Source of the DNA: RBG-13-51-18 sp963739395
GTDB lineage: Bacteria > Chloroflexota > Dehalococcoidia > Dehalococcoidales > RBG-16-60-22
NCBI GenBank assembly: GCA_963739395.1
Contig: CAVUAE010000001.1
Coordinates: forward strand, 496,001 to 560,000
Direction of reading: 5' to 3'
Length of the DNA stretch: 64,000 bases
Below the pieces are notes generated by a model. It saw only the letters and a program-made list of their open reading frames with translations. It was not told the DNA's origin and ran no database searches. Below, one piece after another: positions 17,369 through 25,829 of this stretch. Within the stretch, counting starts at the first letter, position 1. Every line of letters begins with the position of its first letter. A program made the position numbers and the translations under genes.

Positions 17369-18382
17369 TTACCTTTCCCTCCTTCTTTTTCGTTTCCTTC
17401 CCTTTTCAAACGGTTCTTTATCTCCAAAATCCGGCCGGTAGCTTTCTGTGGAAGTCATGCCCTGTAACCAGCCATTTTCTATGTCCAGCTTTTCCGCCAG
17501 GTCGACTACCTCCTGATATTCCTGGGGCGTTATTTTACGATTAAGCTTTTTATATTCATCAACGCGATTGGTTGGATAATACTGCGACATGATGCTGACC
17601 GACACTTGCGGTGAAACTTTTTTGACCAGCCATTTAAGCGAGGCTTCACTGCCAGCTATGCCGTTTGGTAAAATCAGGTGGCGTACAATCAATCCTTTTT
17701 GGGCGATGTCATCCTCATCCACGATAAGGTCGCCAACCTGACGCTGCATTTCGATGATGGCGTTACGAGCGTGGTCGACGTATTTCCTTGCCCGCGAGTA
17801 TTTCCTGCCTAGTTCATTAGAAGCATACCTGATGTCCGCTAAATAGATATCGATAATCCCGTCCAGTTCTTTTAAGGTCTTCAGCGAATCGTAACTGCTG
17901 GTGTTATAAACAAACGGTAAGCGAAGTCCCATCGGCACCGCCTCAAGTACGGCACTAACGATTTGCGGCACGAAATGAGATGGCGTCACCAGGTTGATGT
18001 TGTGACAGTGCAGGTCATCTTGGAGAAAGAGCATACGCTCCGCCAGCGTTTTAATGGTTATCTCATTACCTTTCTGGAGTTCCGGCGACTGGCTTATCTG
18101 GTAGTTTTGACAGTAAACACAGCGCATATTGCAGTTGCCGAAGAAAATCGTCCCCGACCCCCGACTTCCCGATAGCACCGGTTCCTCGCCATGATGGGCG
18201 CAGAAAGAGGTGACTATCGGTAAAAAACCCGAACGGCAGCGTCCCAGTTCACCTTCAAGCCGGTTCACATGACATTCTCGCGGGCAGATGTCGCAAGCCT
18301 TCAATCGTGCATTAAGTGCCCGTGCACGCCTTGCCAACTCGCCGGATTTATAAAGGGCTAAGTACCCAGGTTCAAATTTCAC
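17369..18382 (-). CDS. PflA-like / AmmeMemoRadiSam-type radical SAM enzyme
   Basis: The 337-aa protein belongs to the group of putative pyruvate formate-lyase activating-enzyme homologues. The radical SAM motif is CNMRCVYCQN near residue 84, preceded by a cysteine-rich N-terminus (ACDICPRECHVNR, GRCRSG). It ends in a strongly basic tail (EKGRKRKRRRER). Homologues act as glycyl radical activases or in Fe-S/RNA-linked chemistry, but most of this subgroup has no defined substrate. No glycyl radical enzyme is in the window. It overlaps the NfeD gene by four bases as the last gene of the gltX operon. Confidence 0.85.
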   Translation of the reverse strand: MKFEPGYLALYKSGELARRARALNARLKACDICPRECHVNRLEGELGRCRSGFLPIVTSFCAHHGEEPVLSGSRGSGTIFFGNCNMRCVYCQNYQISQSPELQKGNEITIKTLAERMLFLQDDLHCHNINLVTPSHFVPQIVSAVLEAVPMGLRLPFVYNTSSYDSLKTLKELDGIIDIYLADIRYASNELGRKYSRARKYVDHARNAIIEMQRQVGDLIVDEDDIAQKGLIVRHLILPNGIAGSEASLKWLVKKVSPQVSVSIMSQYYPTNRVDEYKKLNRKITPQEYQEVVDLAEKLDIENGWLQGMTSTESYRPDFGDKEPFEKGRKRKRRRER

Positions 18383-18786
18383 GGTTTTTTCCTTTTTACC
18401 TCGAGGTTCAGTCCAGTAATCCCCACCACCTCGATGTCCTCCCCCACTTCAATAATGTCGTTTGTCGCTTTCGCCTTCCAGAACTCATCTTTTATTTTGA
18501 CTGTCCCTATTGGCTTAAGCGACTCCGTGACCTTGCCGGCCATCCCTATCATCCCTTCAGCGCCGCTAATTTTACGGCGTCTTATAGCCGGGATAACTGC
18601 CCGGTGCATGATAAAAATAAAGGCGACCATTACCACGGCTACTATTAAAATCAGCGGCCAGGTTATCTCGACGTGAAAGAGCCAAAAACCAAGAAAAATA
18701 AAACCCAGCACGATGGCATCATCAATAAGCGATGCCGCGATTATCAGCCAAGCTTTCAGTACGGACATTTCGCCCTTTTTATCCAT
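18379..18786 (-). CDS. NfeD-like membrane protein with OB-fold
   Basis: The 135-aa protein has two N-terminal transmembrane helices (residues about 10-35 and 42-62). A cytoplasmic OB-fold domain follows (GMAGKVTESLKPIGTVKIKDEFWKA, then IEVGEDIEVVGITGLNLEVKR), the signature of NfeD C-terminal domains. NfeD proteins usually work with stomatin-like SPFH proteins or membrane serine proteases, but none is adjacent. It overlaps both flanking genes by a few bases (translational coupling). Confidence 0.85.
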   Translation of the reverse strand: MDKKGEMSVLKAWLIIAASLIDDAIVLGFIFLGFWLFHVEITWPLILIVAVVMVAFIFIMHRAVIPAIRRRKISGAEGMIGMAGKVTESLKPIGTVKIKDEFWKAKATNDIIEVGEDIEVVGITGLNLEVKRKKP

Positions 18787-19624
18787 CTTTCGCCGCCTTG
18801 ACTCCCGCCCAGGGGAAGTGCATTAGCTGACCTTTTACTTCCAGTTCTTTTACCTTATGGCTTAAGGTCCATCTCTCCAATATTTCTATGACGTGGTCGA
18901 TGTGCCGATTACGCATCTCTCTATCCCGCCATTTAACGTCGGCTAAGTCGCCAGCCATACCATCGTAAGCCAGCAATTCTACCAGAGTATCCCACTGATG
19001 ATGTATTGAAAGCAGAATATAACCGTCTTTACAGGAGAAAACGCGAAAGGCATTATTCCAGTGTAAACTGCCTTGCCTTTGGGAGACAACGCCCTCGTAA
19101 AAAAAGCGGGGAAGAACGTAATCGAGGGTGGCGGCAACGCACTCCATTATTGAAATATCCAGATGCTGTCCCTTACCTGTAACACGCCTTTGCCGTAACG
19201 CCAGCAGGATACCGTTTACGGCAAAAAGCGAAGCTGTATGATATGCCTGATTGCCGTATAATTTTAACGGTTTATCAACCTCGCCGGTAACAGAAAGCCA
19301 GCCGCCTAGTGCCTGTAATGTAAGGTCGGAGGCTTTATAGTCCTTAAGCGGCCCCGTTTGCCCGAAAGGTGTAATCGAGACTACTATCAGGCGAGGGTTT
19401 ACCTTAGCCAGTTCTTTGTACTCCGTACCATCGGGAGATGTTTCAACCAGGATATCGGCTTTTTTTACAAGCTCGTGGAAACGCTTAGGTTTATTTTCCG
19501 GATTAACACGGATGACTTTCGCCCCCATGCGAGCCAGCAACCTGACGCATAACGACCCCTTGTCATTGGTCAGGTCAAGAACATGGTAACCAGCGAGGAC
19601 ATTATCTTGCGGTTTGTTAGACAT
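18779..19624 (-). CDS. CaiB/BaiF CoA transferase-like protein, C-terminally truncated
   Basis: The 281-aa protein matches family III CoA transferases from the N-terminal fold (LDLTNDKGSLCVRLLARMGAKVIRV) through GKGQHLDISIMECVAATL to LMHFPWAGV. It then ends with KAAKDG, running into the start of the NfeD gene. Family members continue for about 100 more residues. The usual catalytic Asp position reads Glu (SIMEC), a variant also seen in intact homologues. Loss of the small C-terminal domain makes catalysis doubtful. The frame before the stop is otherwise intact. It sits between glnS and nfeD in one operon. Confidence 0.7.
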   Translation of the reverse strand: MSNKPQDNVLAGYHVLDLTNDKGSLCVRLLARMGAKVIRVNPENKPKRFHELVKKADILVETSPDGTEYKELAKVNPRLIVVSITPFGQTGPLKDYKASDLTLQALGGWLSVTGEVDKPLKLYGNQAYHTASLFAVNGILLALRQRRVTGKGQHLDISIMECVAATLDYVLPRFFYEGVVSQRQGSLHWNNAFRVFSCKDGYILLSIHHQWDTLVELLAYDGMAGDLADVKWRDREMRNRHIDHVIEILERWTLSHKVKELEVKGQLMHFPWAGVKAAKDG

Positions 19625-19649
19625 TTTAAAACCCTGTTAACGAAAGGTT

Positions 19650-21341
19650 TTACTTCTGGCGTTTTTGTATGTTCGCCCAGTCATCCCGTAAAGTCACCGT
19701 CCGGTTGAATACCAGTTTTTTCGGCGAAGTATCCGGGTCAACACAGAAGTAGCCTAATCTTTCGAACTGGTAGAGACTACCGGATGAAGCATTAGCGAGA
19801 GAGGGCTCAACACGGCACGACTTCAACACCTCGAGCGACTTCGGATTAAGATAATCTTTATAATCGGCGCCTTCTTCCACTTCCAAAGGATTTTCCTTGG
19901 TAAACAGATGGTCATACAAACGCACTTCGGCTTCGACGGCATGTTTAACCGATACCCAGTGCATCGTGGATTGTACCTTACGCCCATCCGGTGCGTCACC
20001 GCCTTGTGTAGCCGGGTCATAAGTACAACGGACTTCGGTTACTTCTCCGGTCTTAGCGTCTTTTTTTACACCCGTACAGGTAATAAGATAGGCATACCGT
20101 AATCTTACCTCGCGGCCCGGCGCCAGGCGATAATACTTCGGCGGTGGCACTTCGCGGAAATCATCCTGCTCGATATAAAGGACTTTAGAAAACGGCACTT
20201 TACGCGTCCCTGCTTTAGGGTCTTCGGGGTTGTTCACCGCGTTAAATTCTTCTACTTTGTCTTCCGGGTAGTTGTCAATTACCAGGCGTAGCGGACGCAG
20301 CACGCCCATTACCCGCAGCGTTCGTTTGTTTAAATCCTCGCGGAGGCAATGCTCCAGAAAGGCGATATCTATAGAAGTATTAGCTTCAGAAATTCCACTA
20401 CTTTCACAATACATCCTGAGTGCTTCCGGTGTGTAGCCGCGCCGTCGCAAACCACCAAGGGTAGGCATGCGCGGGTCGTCCCAGCCGCTTAATAGTCCTT
20501 CTTCAATCAGCGGCCGCAATACACGTTTACTCGTTACGGTGTAGCTTAGACTGTATCTGCCGAATTCGATTTGTTGCGGATGATAAATACCCAGTTCATC
20601 CAGAAACCAGTCGTATAAAGGACGGTGGTCTTTGAATTCCAGGGAACAGAGTGAATAAGTAATCCCTTCGATAGAGTCTTCCAGGCCGTGCGCCCAGTCA
20701 TACATCGGGTAAATACACCAATTATCACCCGTATGCGGGTGTGTGGCATGCAGGATACGGTACATGACCGGGTCACGCAGGTTCAGGTTGGGGGAAGCCA
20801 TATCAATCTTCGCCCGCAGCACCCGCGAGCCGTCAGGGAATTCCCCAGCCCGCATGCGTTTAAATAAATCGAGGTTTTCTTCAATCGGCCGTTCGCGGTA
20901 GGGACTCGGCTTGCCCGGTTCGGTTAACGTGCCGCGGTATTCCCTGATTTGGTCGGCAGTTAAATCGTCAACGTAGGACTTGCCTTTCTCGATTAGTTGT
21001 ACGGCGTATTGATACATTTGCTCAAAGTAGTCCGAAGCGAAATATAAACGGTCTTTCCAGTTCCATCCCAGCCACCGAATATCCTTCATGATAGCGTCAA
21101 CATATTCCTGCTCCTCGGTGACAGGGTTAGTGTCATCGAATCGCAGGTTGTAAAGACCGTTATATTCCTCGGCGAGAGCAAAGCTAATCCAGATGGCTTT
21201 AGCATGACCGATATGCAGTAAGCCGTTGGGCTCCGGTGGAAAACGTGTATGCACCCGCCCACCGAACTTGTTTGTCTTAAGGTCCTGGCGGACAATATCA
21301 CGGATAAAATCTTCTTGTTTCTTTGCGTTGGTCGTGTCCAT
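19650..21341 (-). CDS. glnS: Glutaminyl-tRNA synthetase
   Basis: The 563-aa class I enzyme has the HIGH signature at 43-46 (RFPPEPNGLLHIGHAKAI) and the GlnRS-type specificity loop DNWCIYPMYDWAHGLEDSIEGITYSLCS. The KMSKS loop has the variant form VTSKR. The C-terminal anticodon-binding beta barrels are present, and the length fits bacterial GlnRS (about 550). It charges tRNA-Gln directly. It lies 26 bases downstream of gltX, and the two are probably co-transcribed. Confidence 0.95.
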   Translation of the reverse strand: MDTTNAKKQEDFIRDIVRQDLKTNKFGGRVHTRFPPEPNGLLHIGHAKAIWISFALAEEYNGLYNLRFDDTNPVTEEQEYVDAIMKDIRWLGWNWKDRLYFASDYFEQMYQYAVQLIEKGKSYVDDLTADQIREYRGTLTEPGKPSPYRERPIEENLDLFKRMRAGEFPDGSRVLRAKIDMASPNLNLRDPVMYRILHATHPHTGDNWCIYPMYDWAHGLEDSIEGITYSLCSLEFKDHRPLYDWFLDELGIYHPQQIEFGRYSLSYTVTSKRVLRPLIEEGLLSGWDDPRMPTLGGLRRRGYTPEALRMYCESSGISEANTSIDIAFLEHCLREDLNKRTLRVMGVLRPLRLVIDNYPEDKVEEFNAVNNPEDPKAGTRKVPFSKVLYIEQDDFREVPPPKYYRLAPGREVRLRYAYLITCTGVKKDAKTGEVTEVRCTYDPATQGGDAPDGRKVQSTMHWVSVKHAVEAEVRLYDHLFTKENPLEVEEGADYKDYLNPKSLEVLKSCRVEPSLANASSGSLYQFERLGYFCVDPDTSPKKLVFNRTVTLRDDWANIQKRQK

Positions 21342-21367
21342 ATTATTCTCTTGTTATTTAGACAATT

Positions 21368-22837
21368 TCATTTGTTACTTAGCTTAGATATCGCAGCCTG
21401 AATTCTTTTCAAGCACCTTTCTTTGCCTAAGACTTCCATTGTTTCAAAAAGCGGTGGCGCGGCATCGCGGGCAGTGGTTGCTACGCGCAGCACGTTGAAA
21501 AGCTGTCCCGCCTTAAGGCCCAAATCATCAGCGAGTTGTCTCAGAGTTTTTTCTAATTGGTTATGGTCGAAGCCTTCCAGCGAGGCTAATTTTTCTTCAG
21601 CATTTTTTAAAGCTTTTAATGCGGTTTCTACATTCGTCTTTTTATCTACAAACTTCGATACGTCATAGTCCAGCTTATCAATAAAAAAGAAGTCGGCATA
21701 GGTGGCTGCATCTTTTAAAGTATTTATCCTCTCACGAATCAGCGGTGTCATTTGCCTTACGTAATTAATATCTAAGGGTCGCTTAACATCAGGCGGTAAA
21801 TACTTTTCCAAGAATGGTAATACCCTGTTGGTTAATTCTTCAACGGACAGGTTTCGGATATAGACGCCATTCATCCAGTCCAGTTTTTCTATGTTAAAGA
21901 ATGCGCCGGTTTTACCAATCCTTTCCAGTGAAAAGTTATCCACGATTTGTTGGCGGGTCATAATCTCGGTTTTATCATCCAGTGACCAGCCTACTAAAGC
22001 GATGAAGTTGAACATCGCCTCCGGTAGATATCCTTTTTCCTGGAACTCCTGAATAGAAACGTCGCCATGACGTTTGCTTAACTTAGCGCGGTCAGCCCCT
22101 ACTAATATGGGGTGATGTATGTACATTGGAGGTTCGTAGCCGAGAGCCTGGTACATCAGCAGATGCCGCGGCGTGCTGGATATCCAGCCTTCATCACGGA
22201 TGACGTGCGTTATTTTCATAGCTGTATCGTCAACGACATTGGCAAGGTGATATGTGGGATAGCCATCCGACTTCAGCATAATAAAGTCGTCGATATTAGC
22301 ATTCTCAAAGACAATATCCCCATAAATAAGGTCGTGGAACTTTGTCTGCCCTTCCAGCGGCACTTTAAAGCGGATAACAGGCTTAATACTGGAGGCTTCT
22401 TTGGCCGCCCTCTCTGCAAGAGTCAAATCGCGGCAGAGCCGGTCGTAGCCTGATAACTGCTTACGAGCCTCCTGTTCCTTATGCATCTTTTCCAAGCGCT
22501 CCTCGGAACAATAGCACTTGTAGGCGTTGCCCTGCTGTACCATGCGTTCGGCAGCTTGTTTATATAAATCAAGTCGCTCCGACTGAAAATATGGACCATA
22601 GTTACCACCGACCCCTATTCCCTCATCCCAATTGAGTCCCAGCCATTTGAGAGCTTCTATATGGGCTTCCACCGAGCCTTCCGCTTTACGGACGACGTCC
22701 GTATCCTCAATACGTAGGATGAAAGTACCGCCAGTGTGCCTTGCGAGCAACCAATCGAACATGGCAGTGCGTATACTTCCCACATGGGGTTTACCGGTGG
22801 GACTGGGAGCAAAGCGCACTCTAACAGGAGCAGTCAT
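21368..22837 (-). CDS. gltX: Glutamyl-tRNA synthetase
   Basis: The 489-aa enzyme has the HIGH-type signature FAPSPTGKPHVGS at residues 9-21 and KLSKRHGD near residue 255 (KMSKS loop). Its C-terminal alpha-helical anticodon domain is of the bacterial GluRS length. It also has LCRDLTLAERAA and the LEKMHKEQEA insertion of bacterial GluRS. It heads an operon gltX-glnS-CoA transferase-nfeD-radical SAM. A divergent 170-base region separates it from the ABM-domain gene. Confidence 0.95.
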   Translation of the reverse strand: MTAPVRVRFAPSPTGKPHVGSIRTAMFDWLLARHTGGTFILRIEDTDVVRKAEGSVEAHIEALKWLGLNWDEGIGVGGNYGPYFQSERLDLYKQAAERMVQQGNAYKCYCSEERLEKMHKEQEARKQLSGYDRLCRDLTLAERAAKEASSIKPVIRFKVPLEGQTKFHDLIYGDIVFENANIDDFIMLKSDGYPTYHLANVVDDTAMKITHVIRDEGWISSTPRHLLMYQALGYEPPMYIHHPILVGADRAKLSKRHGDVSIQEFQEKGYLPEAMFNFIALVGWSLDDKTEIMTRQQIVDNFSLERIGKTGAFFNIEKLDWMNGVYIRNLSVEELTNRVLPFLEKYLPPDVKRPLDINYVRQMTPLIRERINTLKDAATYADFFFIDKLDYDVSKFVDKKTNVETALKALKNAEEKLASLEGFDHNQLEKTLRQLADDLGLKAGQLFNVLRVATTARDAAPPLFETMEVLGKERCLKRIQAAISKLSNK

Positions 22838-23007
22838 GACTAACCTTTCTTACGGACATATACGCATCCATTCTACCATCCTATTGAGACAAATTTCTAT
22901 GGTCAGGCTGTGATAAAAGTATTACTCTTTTCACGGCACAGGATATATAATAAATACAAATTCAGGGATGCGGGGAGGAGGAAGTCTTAATAGACAAGGG
23001 AGGTTAT

Positions 23008-23577
23008 ATGGCTCAAGAGCAGGATAAGGACACCATTATACAGCAAGGAAAAGCAGTAACCGTCGTTGTAAGTCGCATGGTATTTCCGGGACACGAGAAA
23101 GACTACGAAGAATGGGTAAAGAAACTTGCCGAGGCGGCTAAAGAGTTCCCCGGTAATACTGGGGTGACTATCCTCATTCCGTCAAAGGGGCAAGCCGGAC
23201 TGCATCATGTAGTTATGTATTTCGCTGACGAAAAGTCTCTGCATAAGTGGGAGACGTCTTATATCCGCCAAAAGTTATCCCACGAGGCGGACGCTTTCTC
23301 TCGCAAGACTCGGCAGGAGCAGTCGGGTCTGGAGACCTGGTTTTCAATACCGGAATGTCCGGAACTTGAGACGCCACCACACTGGAAAATGGCTATTGTT
23401 ACCTTTCTAGCGGTATATGTATTATCTATTATTATCATACCGCTGCTGCATCTGGCGGAGAAATGGAATTTCTATGTGGAGAGCATTTTAGTTTCGGGGC
23501 TACTGGTGGGGGTATTAACTTGGGCAGTGATGCCGTTATTGAGCCGGTATGTTTTCCGGAAGTGGCTGTATAAATAG
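23008..23577 (+). CDS. ABM-domain protein with C-terminal membrane anchor
   Basis: Residues about 17-110 form an antibiotic-biosynthesis-monooxygenase (dimeric alpha-beta barrel) domain: VVVSRMVFPGHEKDYEEWVKKL, then LHHVVMYFADEKSLHKWETS. Two transmembrane helices follow (about 128-150 and 157-180). ABM domains can be cofactor-free oxygenases, but many membrane-anchored ones have no defined reaction. GGGAGG precedes the ATG. A bidirectional terminator follows the stop. Confidence 0.85.
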   Translation: MAQEQDKDTIIQQGKAVTVVVSRMVFPGHEKDYEEWVKKLAEAAKEFPGNTGVTILIPSKGQAGLHHVVMYFADEKSLHKWETSYIRQKLSHEADAFSRKTRQEQSGLETWFSIPECPELETPPHWKMAIVTFLAVYVLSIIIIPLLHLAEKWNFYVESILVSGLLVGVLTWAVMPLLSRYVFRKWLYK

Positions 23578-23590
23578 GAGCAAGAAAAAT

Positions 23591-23620
23591 AAGAGGGGCT
23601 TAACGCCCCTCTTTCGTTTT
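23591..23620. terminator. Bidirectional terminator between convergent genes
   Basis: AAGAGGGGC (23591-23599) and GCCCCTCTT (23605-23613) form a 9-bp stem with a five-base loop. T-rich sequence follows on the plus strand (TTTCGTTTT) and an ATTTTT tract on the minus strand. It serves the ABM gene and the aldo/keto reductase gene. Confidence 0.85.
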
Positions 23621-24830
23621 ATTCTTCTTTTTTGGGCGGTGGGGGAGGTGGGGGTGGTCCGGGAGGCCCAAAGGGCATCGGGGAGTAAAGGGCTGTATGG
23701 ACTTTTTTCAGCCAATCCGGGATGTTTATTTTCTGGGGGCATTTTTCCAGGCATTCATTACATTCAATACACTTATCCGCCTTCTGGTCCTGCGGGATGC
23801 CGAAGGGTCCATTATACATGAACTTGCCGCTCATGATATCGTCGTACATAATGGCGTCGTTATAAAGCTGGAAGACGCGCGGGATTTCTACTTTGTTAGG
23901 ACACGGCTGACAGTAGCGACATTGGGTGCAAGCGATGGGACTTAAACTCTTATAAGCTGCCTTTATCTTTTTAACCACGGCAAGGTCGTCCGTCTTAAGC
24001 GTATTGGGTCCTTTAAAACGGCTAGCGATTTTCACATTCTCCACTACCTGTTCCATCGTGCTCATGCCGCTTAAAGTGACGGAGATTTCCGGCTGGTTCC
24101 AGAGCCAATTAAACCCCCATTCTACGAGTTTTATCTGGCGTTTGGCTTCTTTCAAGACCTTAGCGATGGGGTCGGGTGGGGGGTCTTTCGCCAGCTTGCC
24201 GCCGCGGAGGGGCTCCATGATGACTACGGCTAATCCCTTAGAGGCGGCGTATTCCACGCCCTTACGCCCAGCCTGCTCGTGCTCATCCATATAGTTGTAC
24301 TGTACCTGGGCTAAAACCCAGTTATCGTAACCGTCAACGATTTCTTTAAAGGCATCGAAGTTATCATGGAAGGAAAAACCCAGGCGTCCTATTTTACCTT
24401 GCGCCATCTGCTTTTCCGCCCAGTTAAGGACATCCCATTCATGTACCTTAGCCCAACCCATTTTACTCAAACCGTGTAGAAGATAGAAGTCGATTTTATC
24501 AATATCGAGTTTCTTAAGCTGCTCGCCTAAAATACGGTCGATGTCATCGGCTTTTTGCATCATATTGATGGGCAACTTTGTAACGACCTTCATCTTTTCA
24601 CGATAACCGTCTTTAAGCGCTTTACCGACCGCTACCTCGCTTTGACCCATGTGGTACATGTAAGCGGAGTCGATATAGTTGACGCCGTTATCAGCGGCGT
24701 AGCGAATCATCTTAATGGCTTCAGGCTCGTTGATTTTTGACTGGTCGGGTCCAAGCGTCGGCAAGCGCATAGCGCCGAAGCCGAGGGCGGAAACTTTCCA
24801 GTCTAGCTTGCCGAATTTACGATATTGCAT
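23619..24830 (-). CDS. Aldo/keto reductase with C-terminal 2[4Fe-4S] ferredoxin domain
   Basis: The 403-aa protein has an AKR barrel (GFGAMRLPTLG, YIDSAYMYHMGQSE with the catalytic Tyr, VTKLPINMM) to about residue 280. A ferredoxin-like part follows with CTQCRYCQPCPNKVEIP and CIECNECLEKCPQKINIP, binding two 4Fe-4S clusters. The last 20 residues are almost all Pro/Gly (PFGPPGPPPPPPPP). This fusion is widespread in anaerobes and probably couples NAD(P)H or ferredoxin electrons to carbonyl reduction; the substrate is unknown. GTAGGAGA precedes the ATG. A 15-base upstream motif is shared with the nitroreductase promoter region. Confidence 0.9.
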   Translation of the reverse strand: MQYRKFGKLDWKVSALGFGAMRLPTLGPDQSKINEPEAIKMIRYAADNGVNYIDSAYMYHMGQSEVAVGKALKDGYREKMKVVTKLPINMMQKADDIDRILGEQLKKLDIDKIDFYLLHGLSKMGWAKVHEWDVLNWAEKQMAQGKIGRLGFSFHDNFDAFKEIVDGYDNWVLAQVQYNYMDEHEQAGRKGVEYAASKGLAVVIMEPLRGGKLAKDPPPDPIAKVLKEAKRQIKLVEWGFNWLWNQPEISVTLSGMSTMEQVVENVKIASRFKGPNTLKTDDLAVVKKIKAAYKSLSPIACTQCRYCQPCPNKVEIPRVFQLYNDAIMYDDIMSGKFMYNGPFGIPQDQKADKCIECNECLEKCPQKINIPDWLKKVHTALYSPMPFGPPGPPPPPPPPKKEE

Positions 24831-24863
24831 AAAAATCTCCTACTAAAAAAAATATTATAACGC

Positions 24864-24878
24864 GATATATCGAGATAG
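24864..24878 (-). promoter_or_regulatory. Candidate operator shared with the nitroreductase gene
   Basis: GATATATCGAGATAG (24864-24878) upstream of the aldo/keto reductase is the exact reverse complement of CTATCTCGATATATC (12752-12766) upstream of the nitroreductase. Here it contains the 10-bp palindrome CGATATATCG. Both sites lie within 50 bases of the start codons. Confidence 0.35.
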
Positions 24879-24932
24879 CTCTAATCCGTATTTAATCACT
24901 TTTTTAAAAGAGATGCAAATGAGGCGAATAAA

Positions 24933-25829
24933 TTAGCTTATTTCTCTTAATACCTTCTCCAAATCCGGCGGCAGTGACGAGCCGAACTCAACAAAGGCGC
25001 CAGTGGAGGGTAAGCGGAAGCCTATTTTGCTGGCGTGTAGGAACTGGCGGGGAAACTTGGAGGATTTTAAACCGTAAGTGGTATCGCCAACGACGGGAAA
25101 GCCGATAGCTGCCAGGTGTACTCTTATCTGGTGTGTGCGGCCGGTTTCCGGTTTGATTTCCAGCAAAGAATACTTGCCGATATATTTAGTGACACGATAT
25201 TCCGTGCGCGCTTCCCGTCCTTTGGCGACGATAGCCATACGCTGACCGTGAGACGGGTCGCGGCCAATAGCCGCTTCGATGGTGCCTTTTTCCGGCGTGA
25301 TTCTCCCCTGCACCAGCGTGATATAAGTCTTTTTAATAGTACGGTTCTTAAACTGCTGCATGAGATTCGCCTGTGCCTGGCGGTTTTTCGCCACCAGCAG
25401 AAGACCTGATGTATCTTTATCTAGGCGGTGGACGATGCCAGGTCGCAGCGAATCGGTATCTTTCGCCAATGTAGGCAGGTAGTTTAAAATGGCGTTAACA
25501 AGCGTATGCGAAGGGTGGCCGGGGGCGGGGTGTACTGGCAAGCCTGCCGGTTTATCCACTACCAGCAGGTCGGCATCTTCATAAACGATGTTAAGAGGGA
25601 TATTCTCCGGTTCTAAATGGGACGAAGGTTCGGGGGGAATAACGACATTAACTTTATCGCCTATAGTAAGCTTGAGGCTTGGTTTGACTATCTTATCATT
25701 GACGGTGACATAGCCGTCCTGTATAAGCTGTTGGGCATGTGTACGCGAAAGCTCCGAACACTTTTCCCCGACAAATTTATCGAGGCGGAGTCCCGTCACG
25801 TCAGCAACGAAAGAATATTCCCCGCTCAT
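24933..25829 (-). CDS. rluD: RluD-type 23S rRNA pseudouridine synthase
   Basis: The 298-aa enzyme has an N-terminal S4 RNA-binding domain (LRLDKFVGEKCSELSRTHAQQLI). The RluA/RluD catalytic domain follows with HRLDKDTSGLLLVAKN at 134-149, where D137 is the catalytic Asp. KTYITLVQGRI and GRTHQIRVHLAAIGFPVVGD complete the family pattern. Family members isomerise specific uridines in large-subunit rRNA; the exact sites are assumed from RluD. It overlaps lspA by four bases, a common bacterial gene pair. Confidence 0.9.
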   Translation of the reverse strand: MSGEYSFVADVTGLRLDKFVGEKCSELSRTHAQQLIQDGYVTVNDKIVKPSLKLTIGDKVNVVIPPEPSSHLEPENIPLNIVYEDADLLVVDKPAGLPVHPAPGHPSHTLVNAILNYLPTLAKDTDSLRPGIVHRLDKDTSGLLLVAKNRQAQANLMQQFKNRTIKKTYITLVQGRITPEKGTIEAAIGRDPSHGQRMAIVAKGREARTEYRVTKYIGKYSLLEIKPETGRTHQIRVHLAAIGFPVVGDTTYGLKSSKFPRQFLHASKIGFRLPSTGAFVEFGSSLPPDLEKVLREIS

